NCBI GenBank assembly: GCA_017413085.1
Contig: JAFPVC010000061.1
Location: 62,001-126,000 of the forward strand
Source of the DNA: Prevotella sp.
GTDB taxonomy: Bacteria; Bacteroidota; Bacteroidia; Bacteroidales; Bacteroidaceae
Reading direction: 5' to 3'
Length of the DNA stretch: 64,000 bases
Shown: piece by piece, positions 52,476-61,678 of the stretch
How positions within the stretch are numbered: position 1 is the stretch's first letter
Layout of the letters: the number at the start of each line of letters is the position of its first letter
Position numbers and translations under genes: made by a program
The notes under the pieces: model-generated
Seen by the model: the letters and a program-made list of their open reading frames with translations, nothing else
Databases searched by the model: none
What the model was told of the DNA's origin: nothing

Positions 52476-54755
52476 ATGATACGCATTACAATATTTATAT
52501 TATTGTTATTTCTGTCAGTCCAAGCAACAACGGCGTCAGATGTATCGAAACTGCTGTTCTCACGCATTACGGCAGAGGATGGCTTGTGTGACAACCAAGT
52601 GCTGCACGTCATGCAGTTGCCCGACGAGCGAATGCTTTTTACAACGTTGGGAAACATCAACATTTATGATGGTGTGAGCTTCAGCCACATACACCGCACC
52701 CACATCAAGCCATTCCATCTAAAGGATTATCACGGATTCTACCATGTGTATGTGGATATGAAGCAAATGGTGTGGATTAAGAACACGCAGTCGCTCATGT
52801 GCTTCGACCTACAGCATAACAAATACTTGACTGATATTCCTAGATATATACAGAAAATATGGCCAGAAAAAAAGACAATAACTGATGTTTATGTAGACAC
52901 AGACTACCATCTATGGCTATTGTCGGGCAGGGAATTATGGAACGACTATTCTCATAAATCAGTAAAATTGGATTCTGCTTGGGGAGAAGTGCAGGACGTG
53001 GATGTGTATGGGCAATACGGTTATGTATTCTTCAGCACTGGCAATATTGTCTGTCTTGATCTTAAGACCTCATCAGTAGTTTATAAAAAAACAGCCTACT
53101 CATCGCAAGAGGCCGAAAGGTACTGCAGGACATCCATGGTAGTGAGGACCGCTGATGGTCTATTCTATCAAATACGCAACGGCGAAGGAGGTGTATTCCT
53201 CTGTTTCGACACAAAGAGCAGAACATGGAGTCAGCTATTCTCGGCTGACTTCACGCTCCATACGCTGGCAGCAAAGAATGATGCAAATATCTATTTCACT
53301 AGTTCTAAAGGTCTGTGGCGATATGATGTAAGGAATAAAACAAAAGAAAAAATAGAAAACTATACACTCTACGGTGGTAACAAGATGAATGCCTCTGCCA
53401 ACACAATCTGCTTCGACCGTCAGGGAGGTGTATGGGTAGGCACATATCACGATGGTCTTTTGTATGCACACCCCGATAGATTTCCATTCCGCAACATTGA
53501 TTCCCCGACTGTCAATTTCAATTTTAACACACAGGCCATCAGAATGGTTGACAGTCACGGATATGTGTGGGAGTGTACTACTGATGGTCTCAAACTGACG
53601 AGAAATGGAAAGGAGAAAATCGTATATTCCGAGGACGGCCTATCGAACGACTGCATCTGCGCTATTGTCGAGGATAAAGAACACCGCATGTGGGTTTCAA
53701 CGGCAAACGGAATTTCGTGCATCGAAGTAAAGAAGGATGGAGGTTTGAAAATAAACGCATACCGCCATGCAGACGGCGTGCAACGAGGAGACTACACCAC
53801 AGGCAGAGCAAAGTTGCTCGACGACGGAAGCATAGCTATGGAGGGCAAGGAGGGTTGTACTGTTTTCAATCCCAACGAGGTCATGAGAATGCGAAGCATC
53901 CAATTGAATCCTATACTCAAAAGAATGACAATGAAGGATAATGAGATTTCTCTTGACTACTCGGCTTTGAATTATGCCTTCCCTCAGCATACATATTATA
54001 AATACACGTTAACGCAAGGCAATGACACTACCGTCACGACACTTAGGCCGGGCATTGACAGAAGCTATATTGATGACAAAGGAGCTCTGCATCTGGCCCT
54101 ACTGAAACTCAAGCCTGGTAAATACCAACTGAAGGTGGAGGCTTCCCTCGAGGCCGACCGATGGACGGGAAAGGCGAACATACTGACCTTCGAGATTCTT
54201 CCTCCATGGTGGCAAACCACATGGGCATATATAATATATACATTCACGGCAATTGCCATTGCGATGGGGGGCATGATTTTTTACTCGCACAACCAGCGCA
54301 AGCGGATGATGCGACAGTTGAAGGAAGAAAGGCTGATGGCCCGCATAGAGGGTTTGATGGAACAATGTGCTCGCTATGAAGATGAGCGTCAATGCGTGAA
54401 ACCAATTTTGGAGAAGGACGAGAACAAAATGGAAGTCCAGGACTCTGAATTCTTGAAAAAGGCCATTGCTCTCGTTGAGAAGAACCTTGGCAAACAATAT
54501 ACGGTAGAACAACTGAGCAGCGACCTGTGCATGGAGAGGACCGGACTTTACAAGAAACTCTCCGCCATCGTGGATAAGTCGCCAAGTATCTTCATAAGAA
54601 GCATACGCCTGAGCCATGCAGCCCGCCTGATACGCGAAAGCAACCATACTTTGGCCGAGATTGCCACAATGACGGGATTCTCGTCGGCCAGCTACCTGAG
54701 CCGTTGTTTCCAAGAAGAATATGGGTGCAAGGCATCAGAATACGCACGCCAATAG
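52476..54755 (+). CDS. Propeller-Y_Y_Y sensor with direct AraC output (one-component HTCS-like)
   Basis: The 759-residue membrane regulator starts with a signal/anchor and periplasmic propeller blades (FSRITAEDGLCDNQVLHVMQ, GVWVGTYHDGLLYAHP, EDKEHRMWVSTANGISCI). A Y_Y_Y domain (~480-570), a transmembrane helix (~575-597, TWAYIIYTFTAIAIAMGGMI) and a short coiled coil follow. The AraC-type double helix-turn-helix covers ~660-759 (YTVEQLSSDLCMERTGLYKKL, TLAEIATMTGFSSASYLSRCFQEEYG). The histidine kinase and receiver domains found in normal hybrid two-component systems are absent, and the ORF has no disruption. It sits 114 bp before a GH31 gene on the same strand and probably controls it. Confidence 0.87.
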   Translation: MIRITIFILLLFLSVQATTASDVSKLLFSRITAEDGLCDNQVLHVMQLPDERMLFTTLGNINIYDGVSFSHIHRTHIKPFHLKDYHGFYHVYVDMKQMVWIKNTQSLMCFDLQHNKYLTDIPRYIQKIWPEKKTITDVYVDTDYHLWLLSGRELWNDYSHKSVKLDSAWGEVQDVDVYGQYGYVFFSTGNIVCLDLKTSSVVYKKTAYSSQEAERYCRTSMVVRTADGLFYQIRNGEGGVFLCFDTKSRTWSQLFSADFTLHTLAAKNDANIYFTSSKGLWRYDVRNKTKEKIENYTLYGGNKMNASANTICFDRQGGVWVGTYHDGLLYAHPDRFPFRNIDSPTVNFNFNTQAIRMVDSHGYVWECTTDGLKLTRNGKEKIVYSEDGLSNDCICAIVEDKEHRMWVSTANGISCIEVKKDGGLKINAYRHADGVQRGDYTTGRAKLLDDGSIAMEGKEGCTVFNPNEVMRMRSIQLNPILKRMTMKDNEISLDYSALNYAFPQHTYYKYTLTQGNDTTVTTLRPGIDRSYIDDKGALHLALLKLKPGKYQLKVEASLEADRWTGKANILTFEILPPWWQTTWAYIIYTFTAIAIAMGGMIFYSHNQRKRMMRQLKEERLMARIEGLMEQCARYEDERQCVKPILEKDENKMEVQDSEFLKKAIALVEKNLGKQYTVEQLSSDLCMERTGLYKKLSAIVDKSPSIFIRSIRLSHAARLIRESNHTLAEIATMTGFSSASYLSRCFQEEYGCKASEYARQ

Positions 54756-54761
54756 ATTGAT

Positions 54762-54797
54762 TTTCAACATGGCTATCATTTGTTTCAACATGGTTAT
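54762..54797 (+). promoter_or_regulatory. Direct-repeat operator upstream of the GH31 gene
   Basis: TTTCAACATGGCTAT (54762-54776) and TTTCAACATGGTTAT (54783-54797) are 14/15 identical, start 21 bp apart (two helical turns) and end 24 bp before the -7 element TAACTTTG. This is the arrangement expected for an AraC-type activator dimer. Confidence 0.75.
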
Positions 54798-54821
54798 TAC
54801 GCTTTTTCGATGAAATAGTAG

Positions 54822-54829
54822 TAACTTTG
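54822..54829 (+). promoter_or_regulatory. -7 element for the GH31 gene
   Basis: TAACTTTG without a TTG at the proper -33 distance, consistent with an activator-dependent promoter. The leader to ATG 54870 is about 35 nt. Confidence 0.7.
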
Positions 54830-54869
54830 CAACCGAAAAATCAATCTTAAACAATAAAAAAAATAGCCT

Positions 54870-57302
54870 ATGAAAATTATTCTATCCGCAGTTATGGTTA
54901 TCGTAGCAGCATTAGCTGCCGGAGCCAAAACCACAAATGCCGTTCAGTTGAATGCTGGAGGCAACCAGATGCAGGTGTCATTCTATTCACCAACTATCGT
55001 ACGCATACAAAAATGCCCTCTACAAAGAACCATGCCAACCACTCAGAGCGAAGTGATTATCATGCAGCCGAAAGATGACTTCGACGTAAGCATCAAGGAG
55101 AGCAACACTGCCATTCGCATGAGTTCCAATGTTCTCACCGTCATCATCAACAAGCACACAGGACTGGTGCAATACATGGCTGATGGAAAGAAACTCCTAA
55201 GTGAGAAAGAAATCGCTTTCGATGAGAGAGAGGAAGGACCCGACAAAGGACGATTTGTGGTAACCAACACCTATCAGCTCGACAAAGACGAGGCTATCTA
55301 TGGTCTTGGCACAGTGCAGGACGGAAAACTTAACCGTCGTGGACTGAAAAAAATAATAGAACAGACTAACCTTGAAGACTTCCAGAACGTGATTCAGTCT
55401 ATCAAGGGATGGGGCATATACTGGGACAACTATTCTCGTGCCTACTTCGAGGACAACGCCCAAGGCATGACCTTCCGGGCTGAGGTTGGTGACTGTTCCG
55501 ACTACTATTTTATGTATGGCAAGACAGCCGACGGCGTGAATGCCTGTATGCGTCAGCTTTCGGGTGACGTACCCATGTTTCCACTCTGGACCTTCGGTTA
55601 CTGGCAGTGTCGTGAGCGATATAAGTCGTCACAGGAATTGCTTGAGGTTGTAGACAACTACCGTAAACTCCAAGTACCACTTGACGGTATCATCCAGGAC
55701 TGGCAGTACTGGGGCAGCAACTATCTGTGGAATGCCATGGACTTTACCGGCGAGACATTCAGCGATGGCAAACAAATGATTGACCGCGTACACAAGCAGA
55801 ATGCTCATATCATGATTTCCATCTGGGCAAGCTTTGGACCGTATACTAAACAATACAGAAAGCTAAACGAAAAAGGTTTGTTATTTGACTTCGAAACATG
55901 GCCTCAAAGTGGACTCTCACACATCTGGCCTCCTCGCAAGGACTATCCATCGGACGTAAAAGTATATGATGCTTTCAGTCCCGTTGCTCGACAAATATAC
56001 TGGGACCACCTCAAGACTCTTTTCAACTATGGCATAGACGCATGGTGGATGGACTCTACAGATCCAGACTTCTTCAATCCATGCAATGAGACCTACGACC
56101 AGAAAGGCAGCATGGGGTCATGGCGTAGCGTGCGCAATCTCTTTCCTTTGGCAACAGTGAAGGGCGTTTATGATAATCAAAGGAAAGAGTCCGATGAGAA
56201 GCGTGTGTTTATTATGACACGCTCTGCTTTTGCCGGACAACAACACTATGGTGCAGGACTGTGGAGCGGCGATGTTGCTTCTACTTGGGACATGCTCCGC
56301 AAGCAAGTACCTGCCGGTCTGAACTACACTCTAACAGGCTGTCCTAATTTCAACACCGACATTGGTGGTTTCTTCTGCAATTCGTACAACACAAAAGGAA
56401 AAGGTTCTGCTCCCCGCAACCCACAATATCAGGAACTCTATGTTCGATGGATGCAGTACGGTCTATTCTGTCCAGTATTCCGCAGCCACGGCGCCGATGC
56501 TCCTCGCGAGATTTATCAATTCGGCAAGAAAGGAGAACCTATCTATGATGCCATCGAGAAGACAATACAATTGCGCTACCGCCTCTTGCCTTATATTTAC
56601 AGCACTGCATGGCAGGTGACTTCAAACAACGAGAGTTATCTTCGTGCCCTTCACTATGACTTTGCAGATGACAAGAACACATGGAACCGTGCAGACGAGT
56701 TCATGTTTGGTCGTCAGATTCTTGCTACCCCTGTCCTTGAGTCTCAATATACTGAGGAGAAAATTCTCAAGGAAGATGCCATGAGCGGATGGGACAAAAA
56801 GGACGCAAAAGACGAGGCCGTCAAGAAACCGGTTGATTTCACCGCAGAAAAGTCCATAACAAAATATCTGCCTAAAGGTGCAGCATGGTATGACTTCCAC
56901 AGCGAGAAGATGTATAGCGGTGGACGGGATGTGACCATTCCTGTCACCATTGACCGTGCCGCAATGTTCGTAAAGGCAGGCAGCATCCTACCTCTCGCTC
57001 CTGTCATGCAGTATGCACAGGAAAAGAAATGGGATAACCTTGACATTGTGGTATACCCAGGAGCCAATGGTACATTCACTCTCTATGAAGATGAGGGGGA
57101 TAATTACAACTACGAAAAAGGAGCATACACCACTATCAAGATAACTTGGGATGATCGCTCACGTACAATCACTTTCGGTGAACAGAAGGGACATTTCCCA
57201 GGAATGCTCACGAACAGGAAGTTCAACATTCGCATGGCAGGTCACAAGACTGTTAAGACTGTGAATTACGATGGTCAGGAAACTACCGTAACCATACAAT
57301 AA
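54870..57302 (+). CDS. Secreted GH31 alpha-glycosidase
   Basis: The 810-residue exported enzyme has a signal peptide (cleaved near AGA-KT), an N-terminal galactose-mutarotase-like domain and a GH31 barrel. The barrel shows IYGLGTVQDGKLNRRG, FGYWQCRERYKSSQELLEVVDNYR and DGIIQDWQYWG. The nucleophile region is DAWWMDSTDPD (Asp395), and the acid/base region is GLWSGDVASTWDML (Asp468). C-terminal beta domains follow. GH31 covers alpha-glucosidases and alpha-xylosidases. The bulky Trp at 393 before the nucleophile motif does not settle which. It is encoded right after the AraC-type sensor. A 25-bp hairpin ends the unit. Confidence 0.9.
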   Translation: MKIILSAVMVIVAALAAGAKTTNAVQLNAGGNQMQVSFYSPTIVRIQKCPLQRTMPTTQSEVIIMQPKDDFDVSIKESNTAIRMSSNVLTVIINKHTGLVQYMADGKKLLSEKEIAFDEREEGPDKGRFVVTNTYQLDKDEAIYGLGTVQDGKLNRRGLKKIIEQTNLEDFQNVIQSIKGWGIYWDNYSRAYFEDNAQGMTFRAEVGDCSDYYFMYGKTADGVNACMRQLSGDVPMFPLWTFGYWQCRERYKSSQELLEVVDNYRKLQVPLDGIIQDWQYWGSNYLWNAMDFTGETFSDGKQMIDRVHKQNAHIMISIWASFGPYTKQYRKLNEKGLLFDFETWPQSGLSHIWPPRKDYPSDVKVYDAFSPVARQIYWDHLKTLFNYGIDAWWMDSTDPDFFNPCNETYDQKGSMGSWRSVRNLFPLATVKGVYDNQRKESDEKRVFIMTRSAFAGQQHYGAGLWSGDVASTWDMLRKQVPAGLNYTLTGCPNFNTDIGGFFCNSYNTKGKGSAPRNPQYQELYVRWMQYGLFCPVFRSHGADAPREIYQFGKKGEPIYDAIEKTIQLRYRLLPYIYSTAWQVTSNNESYLRALHYDFADDKNTWNRADEFMFGRQILATPVLESQYTEEKILKEDAMSGWDKKDAKDEAVKKPVDFTAEKSITKYLPKGAAWYDFHSEKMYSGGRDVTIPVTIDRAAMFVKAGSILPLAPVMQYAQEKKWDNLDIVVYPGANGTFTLYEDEGDNYNYEKGAYTTIKITWDDRSRTITFGEQKGHFPGMLTNRKFNIRMAGHKTVKTVNYDGQETTVTIQ

Positions 57303-57319
57303 GCCTAACTACTACATTA

Positions 57320-57380
57320 AAAAGAGCAAAGTATAATCAATATTGACCATGTGGGAATATTGATTATACTTTGCTCTTTT
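57320..57380. terminator. Bidirectional terminator between GH31 gene and glnN
   Basis: A perfect 25-bp inverted repeat (57320-57344 with 57356-57380) has an 11-nt loop. It starts with AAAAGAGCAAAG and ends with CTTTGCTCTTTT, giving a U-rich end in both directions between convergent genes. Confidence 0.9.
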
Positions 57381-57419
57381 GTCTGTCACCATGAACACCA
57401 TGGCGCAAAACTTTCTACT

Positions 57420-59606
57420 TTATCTAATGAACAGCATTTCACGATACTTGGGCAGTGTCCACACCTCATCGTCCACCTTGGCCTCAAGGTTATCGATGTG
57501 ATGGCGTATCTGCTCCATCACCGGTTCTACTGTGTCGTGGTATGCAATAGCTTTCTCACGCTGCGACTCAATGACATTGGCCACCTTGCGTGCCTCGGTA
57601 AGAGCCACACATCCCTCTTCTATTTCCTTTATTCGCATGGAAATTTCAGAGATGAGCGCAAGGTTGCTTGCGGCCGATACTCTGAACTCGTCTTCAGGAA
57701 GGATGGATTTCAAAGCACGCACGTTCTCCGCCAACTTTGTCTGGTATGCCACCACCTGCGGTATGATGTGGTTGATGCTGAGATCACCGAAGATGCGTGC
57801 CTCTATCTGCACTTTCTTAGTGTATGTCTCCCACTTTATCTCGTTGCGTGCCTCAAGTTCCTTGGCTGTCATTACCCCCATAGACTCAAACATCTTGATA
57901 GAGTCAGCATCAAGGTATCTGTCGAATATCAACGGACATGAACGCTCTACGTCAAGACCGCGCTTTGCTGCCTCTTCCACCCATTCGTCGCTGTAACCGT
58001 TGCCGTCGAAGCGTATGGGCTTGCATGTCTTGATGTCGTCACGCAGCACACTGATGATGGCAGCGTGCTTGTCCTTACCTTTCTCTATAAGTGCGTCAAC
58101 ACGCTTCTTGAAATTCACCAGTGCCTCTGCCATGGCAGTACTCAACGCTATCATCGCACTTGCACAGTTGGCCTCCGAACCCGGTGCGCGGAACTCAAAG
58201 CGGTTGCCGGTGAAAGCGAAGGGTGAGGTACGGTTGCGGTCAGTGTTGTCGATGAGCAGTTCCGGTATTGACGGAACGTCGAGTTTCAGTCCGGCCTTGC
58301 CACTGATGGCTATGGTGTCGTCGTCGGTCTGCTCCAAGTGGTCGAGTATCTCTGTGAGCTGCTTGCCGAGGAACGAGCTGACGATTGCCGGCGGTGCCTC
58401 GTGCGCACCAAGGCGGTGTGCGTTGCTTGCACTCATTATGGATGCCTTCAGCAGTCCGTTGTGCTTATATACCGCCATGAGCGATTCCACGATGAACGTT
58501 ACGAAGCGCAGGCTGCCCACCTCGTCCTTTGCAGGTGCATGGAGCAGTATGCCAGTGTCTGTAGAGATAGACCAGTTGTTGTGCTTGCCCGAACCATTCA
58601 CGCCATCGAATGGCTTCTCGTGCAGCAGGCAGCGGAAGCCGTGCTTGCGAGCCACCTTCTTCATCAATGACATGATGAGCATGTTGTGGTCGATGGCAAG
58701 GTTCATCTCCTCGAAGATAGGAGCTAGCTCAAATTGGTTTGGCGCCACCTCGTTGTGGCGTGTCTTGCATGGTATGCCCAGTTCAAGAGCCTGTATCTCG
58801 AGGTCTTTCATGAATGCAGCCACGCGCTCTGGTATGGCACCGAAGTAGTGGTCGTCCATCTGCTGGTCTTTTGCTGATGAGTGGCCCATCAGTGTGCGGC
58901 CTGTCAGCAGCAGGTCAGGGCGTGCAGAGTACAGTCCTTCGTCAACGAGGAAATACTCTTGTTCCCAACCAAGGTTGGAGATACACTTCTTCACTTCCGG
59001 ATTGAAATAATGCACTACGGCTGTTGCCGCCTTGTCCACGGCATGTATGGCCTTGAGCAACGGCGTCTTGTAGTCGAGCGCCTCACCTGTGTAAGAGATG
59101 AAGACGGTAGGAATCATCAGCGTATCGCCGATTACGAACACCGGACTTGTTGGGTCCCATGCCGAGTAACCGCGCGCCTCGAAGGTAGAACGTATGCCGC
59201 CTGATGGGAACGAAGAAGCGTCAGGCTCCTGCTGTACGAGGCTCTTGCCCTCGAACTCCTCTATCATGCCGCCCTTCCAGTCGTGCTCCACGAATGCGTC
59301 ATGCTTCTCTGCCGTTGTCTCGGTGAGCGGCTGGAACCAGTGTGTGCAGTGTGTCACACCCAGTTCCATGGCCCATTTCTTCATGCCGCGTGCCACCTCG
59401 TCTGCTGTGGCGCGGTCGAGCGGTGCACCGTTGTCAATGACGTCAAGCATCTTGTCATATACCTTCTTTGGCAGGTATTTGAACATTTTTTGCTTGTTGA
59501 AAACGTACTTTGCGAAGAACTCTGACGGACGCTCCTTTGGACCCTTTACTTCTACGGGCTGTTTCTTGAACGCCTCTGCTACTACCTGAAATCTTAAGTT
59601 TGCCAT
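57420..59606 (-). CDS. glnN: Type III glutamine synthetase
   Basis: The 728-residue enzyme starts at MANLRFQVVAEAFKKQ; the in-frame ATG at 59693 lies upstream of the promoter and is rejected. GSIII hallmarks are present: FPSGGIRSTFEARGYSAWDPTSP, EQEYFLVDEGLYSARPDL, the long NHNMLIMSLMKKVARKHGFRCLLHEKPFDGVNGSGKHNNWS, and the NRTSPFAFTGNRFEFRAPGS region. It condenses ammonia and glutamate with ATP and is the main ammonia-assimilation route in Bacteroidales. It has a consensus promoter and a candidate sRNA gene immediately upstream. Confidence 0.96.
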   Translation of the reverse strand: MANLRFQVVAEAFKKQPVEVKGPKERPSEFFAKYVFNKQKMFKYLPKKVYDKMLDVIDNGAPLDRATADEVARGMKKWAMELGVTHCTHWFQPLTETTAEKHDAFVEHDWKGGMIEEFEGKSLVQQEPDASSFPSGGIRSTFEARGYSAWDPTSPVFVIGDTLMIPTVFISYTGEALDYKTPLLKAIHAVDKAATAVVHYFNPEVKKCISNLGWEQEYFLVDEGLYSARPDLLLTGRTLMGHSSAKDQQMDDHYFGAIPERVAAFMKDLEIQALELGIPCKTRHNEVAPNQFELAPIFEEMNLAIDHNMLIMSLMKKVARKHGFRCLLHEKPFDGVNGSGKHNNWSISTDTGILLHAPAKDEVGSLRFVTFIVESLMAVYKHNGLLKASIMSASNAHRLGAHEAPPAIVSSFLGKQLTEILDHLEQTDDDTIAISGKAGLKLDVPSIPELLIDNTDRNRTSPFAFTGNRFEFRAPGSEANCASAMIALSTAMAEALVNFKKRVDALIEKGKDKHAAIISVLRDDIKTCKPIRFDGNGYSDEWVEEAAKRGLDVERSCPLIFDRYLDADSIKMFESMGVMTAKELEARNEIKWETYTKKVQIEARIFGDLSINHIIPQVVAYQTKLAENVRALKSILPEDEFRVSAASNLALISEISMRIKEIEEGCVALTEARKVANVIESQREKAIAYHDTVEPVMEQIRHHIDNLEAKVDDEVWTLPKYREMLFIR

Positions 59607-59626
59607 AAAATTACTATTTTCGAGTG

Positions 59627-59656
59627 CAAAGGTAATTATTTTTTGGCAAATACCAA
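59627..59656 (-). promoter_or_regulatory. glnN promoter
   Basis: On the minus strand TTG (59654-59656), 19 bp and TACCTTTG (59627-59634) match the consensus exactly. The leader is about 15 nt. Confidence 0.88.
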
Positions 59657-59670
59657 AATGTTTGATACAG

Positions 59671-59857
59671 AAAAAAACTTGACCCCGCCACACCTTTTTA
59701 TATAAGGAGCAGCGGGGCTTATTTTATTGATCCGATGAAATTATTGAGTAGTATTAGTAGTGTGTGTCTTTGTAGTGGTAATTGTTTACCGAATGTGTTT
59801 TCCTTACATAGTATTAATTATGATTTAAGGACAAGATTGGGTTTACCACCGGATTTC
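59671..59857 (-). ncRNA. Candidate small RNA upstream of glnN
   Basis: On the minus strand TAACTTTG (59864-59871) is followed after about 140 nt by a canonical intrinsic terminator. Its stem is CCCCGC/GCGGGG with inner CCTT/AAGG (59683-59717), followed by a seven-T run at 59671-59677. No ORF of note lies between them. The terminator ends 15 bp before the glnN -33 element, so this unit of roughly 185 nt appears to be separate from glnN. The -33 spacing is poor (23 bp). Alternatives are a decayed gene or an attenuator region. Confidence 0.5.
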
Positions 59858-60082
59858 TGTTTGCAAAGTTAATGTTTTTTTTGTTGACTGAAGTCAATTC
59901 TCTTATATTTTTTCATCTGTTTTTGTTTCTTTAACATTGTGTACCCACACAGTTAAAACTTGTGTGCGATTTCATCATAAATATAGGGATTTTGTTTCAT
60001 TATTTTGCGCAATTATCGTGAAACAATGCCTACAGGCATATAGAAAACACATAATACACAAAGTTTTTTTCACACAAAACAT

Positions 60083-60112
60083 CTGTAATATCAAGAGATT
60101 TTATTAACTTTG
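60083..60112 (+). promoter_or_regulatory. Probable original promoter of the DJ-1/ispD unit
   Basis: TAACTTTG (60105-60112) with CTG 19 bp upstream. Without the inserted element at 60131-60378 the leader to the DJ-1 start codon would be about 45 nt. The region 59872-60082 is AT-rich with nothing else recognised. Confidence 0.6.
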
Positions 60113-60130
60113 CACTTGATATCAACATTA

Positions 60131-60378
60131 GGTGGGATCTAAAAATTCCCACTGTCAGATTTTTGAATTTGTTTCGAGGGCAAAGTGTTAGCTGACAAGG
60201 GTTGCGCTCCCCCGCAAAACGGGGGAGAAGCGAAGCGGAGGGGGTGTAAAGACCATTGACCATAGCGGGCTATGTGACCGCAGAAGCAGACAGTTTGCAC
60301 TGAAAGAAAACAAAAATATGGCATAATGATATTTGAATAATTTGCTAATTTAATTTGTGGGAATTTTTAGAACCCACC
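60131..60378. mobile_element. MITE-like element with 22-bp terminal inverted repeats
   Basis: The left end (60131-60152, GGTGGGATCTAAAAATTCCC...) and right end (60357-60378) are inverted copies with a single mismatch over 22 bp. They are flanked directly by ATTA on both sides (60127-60130 and 60379-60382), a 4-bp target duplication. The 248-bp interior has no transposase ORF. It contains a GC-rich hairpin CTCCCCCG/CGGGGGAG (60207-60227) followed by a purine-rich AAGCGAAGCGGAGGGGG stretch. The size and ends fit a non-autonomous element moved in trans. Confidence 0.82.
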
Positions 60379-60411
60379 ATTACACATAACCCAAAACAAA
60401 CAACAAAAAAC

Positions 60412-60975
60412 ATGGCAAAGGTTTATGAATTCATAGCAAACGGCGGCGAAGAAATAGAGGCGCTGACGACTGTTGACGTATTACGCCGAGCCGGCGTGGA
60501 GTGTATAACAGTAAGCATCAACGAAACAGAGGAAGTTGTGATGTCGCACGGCGTACACATCATCTGCGACACTAAAATCGCAGATGCAGACCTAAGCGAT
60601 GCCGACATGCTTCTTCTGCCTGGCGGTCTGCCCGGGTCTAACTATCTCAACGAATGTGAAGCCGTGCGCACAGCAATAGCCAAGCAGTATGAAAGCGGAA
60701 AGAAGATAGGAGCCATCTGCGCCGCACCACTCGTACTCGGAAGTCTTGGCATACTAAAAGGCAAACGTGCCACATGTTATCCAGGTGTGGAGTCGCAGAT
60801 GACTGGTGCAGAATACACACATGAACTATACACCATCGACGGCAACATAATAACCGGCGAGGGACCTGCCGCCACGCTGCCCTACTCATACGCTATCCTT
60901 GAGATGCTTGGCAAGAGCAAAGAAGCAGAAATGCTGAAAGAGGGGATGATGTTCAACCATTTAACCAAAGGATAA
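60412..60975 (+). CDS. DJ-1/PfpI family protein
   Basis: The 187-residue protein is started at ATG 60412 ([20 protein letters not shown]). A TTG-initiated extension to 60355 would read through the right end of the inserted element and is rejected. It has the DJ-1 nucleophile elbow [11 protein letters not shown] with Cys103, an early Glu pair (13-14) and the [10 protein letters not shown]-type loop ([13 protein letters not shown]). DJ-1/YajL proteins act in oxidative or carbonyl-stress protection; the exact activity is unsettled for the family. ispD follows after 16 bp. Confidence 0.9.
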   Translation: MAKVYEFIANGGEEIEALTTVDVLRRAGVECITVSINETEEVVMSHGVHIICDTKIADADLSDADMLLLPGGLPGSNYLNECEAVRTAIAKQYESGKKIGAICAAPLVLGSLGILKGKRATCYPGVESQMTGAEYTHELYTIDGNIITGEGPAATLPYSYAILEMLGKSKEAEMLKEGMMFNHLTKG

Positions 60976-60991
60976 GGTAAAAAAGACGACT

Positions 60992-61678
60992 ATGGACTAC
61001 GTAATAATCGTTGCGGGTGGCAAGGGACTGCGCATGGGGGGCGACATACCCAAGCAGTTCATCCCGATTGAGGGCAAACCCGTGTTGATGCGCACGCTGG
61101 AGCGATTCCGCGAGTACTCCGCCAACCTGCGCATAATACTCGTATTGCCACGCACACAACAGGAATACTGGCAGAAATTGTGCCGCAAATACAAATTTAC
61201 CGTAGAACACCAGATTGCCGACGGTGGCGAGACGAGGTTCCACTCCGTGCAAAACGGTCTCAGCCTGATAAGCGACAACGAGCAAGGAGTAGTCGGCATA
61301 CACGACGGCGTGCGGCCATTCGTAAGCATCGACGTTATAGAACGATGCTACGAGACCGCACGAACGTATAAAGCAGCGATTCCGACGACGCCCGTCGTCG
61401 AGACACTGCGCTATGTGGGAGACTCCGGCGAAAACCGCAACGTATTACGAAGCGACTATCGACTGGTACAGACTCCACAGGCTTTTGACATTCAATTACT
61501 GAAACAGGCAAACCGGCAACCATACAGTGAAGCCTTCACCGACGATGCCAGCGTTGTGGAAGCAACGGGGCAGCAAGTGACCATAGTAGAAGGCAACCGC
61601 GAAAACATAAAGATAACCACGCCGTTCGACCTTCTAATCAGCAGGGCACTGCTCACAGAAACTATCCCTGCGCCTTGA
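60992..61678 (+). CDS. ispD: 2-C-methyl-D-erythritol 4-phosphate cytidylyltransferase
   Basis: The 228-residue enzyme has the nucleotide-binding start [20 protein letters not shown] (Gly-rich loop and Lys21), [19 protein letters not shown] and the late [13 protein letters not shown] motif. It transfers CMP from CTP to MEP in the non-mevalonate isoprenoid pathway. It is probably co-transcribed with the DJ-1 gene. The 3' end overlaps the convergent HIT gene by 17 bp. Confidence 0.94.
   Translation: MDYVIIVAGGKGLRMGGDIPKQFIPIEGKPVLMRTLERFREYSANLRIILVLPRTQQEYWQKLCRKYKFTVEHQIADGGETRFHSVQNGLSLISDNEQGVVGIHDGVRPFVSIDVIERCYETARTYKAAIPTTPVVETLRYVGDSGENRNVLRSDYRLVQTPQAFDIQLLKQANRQPYSEAFTDDASVVEATGQQVTIVEGNRENIKITTPFDLLISRALLTETIPAP

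Noticed and set aside
59607-59693. Longer glnN start
   Set aside because: It would begin upstream of the perfect glnN promoter; GSIII proteins start with MANLRF-like sequence at 59606.
60355-60411. N-terminal extension of the DJ-1 protein from a TTG codon
   Set aside because: The extension is translated from the right end of the inserted element and is not part of the conserved family start; ATG 60412 gives the normal length.
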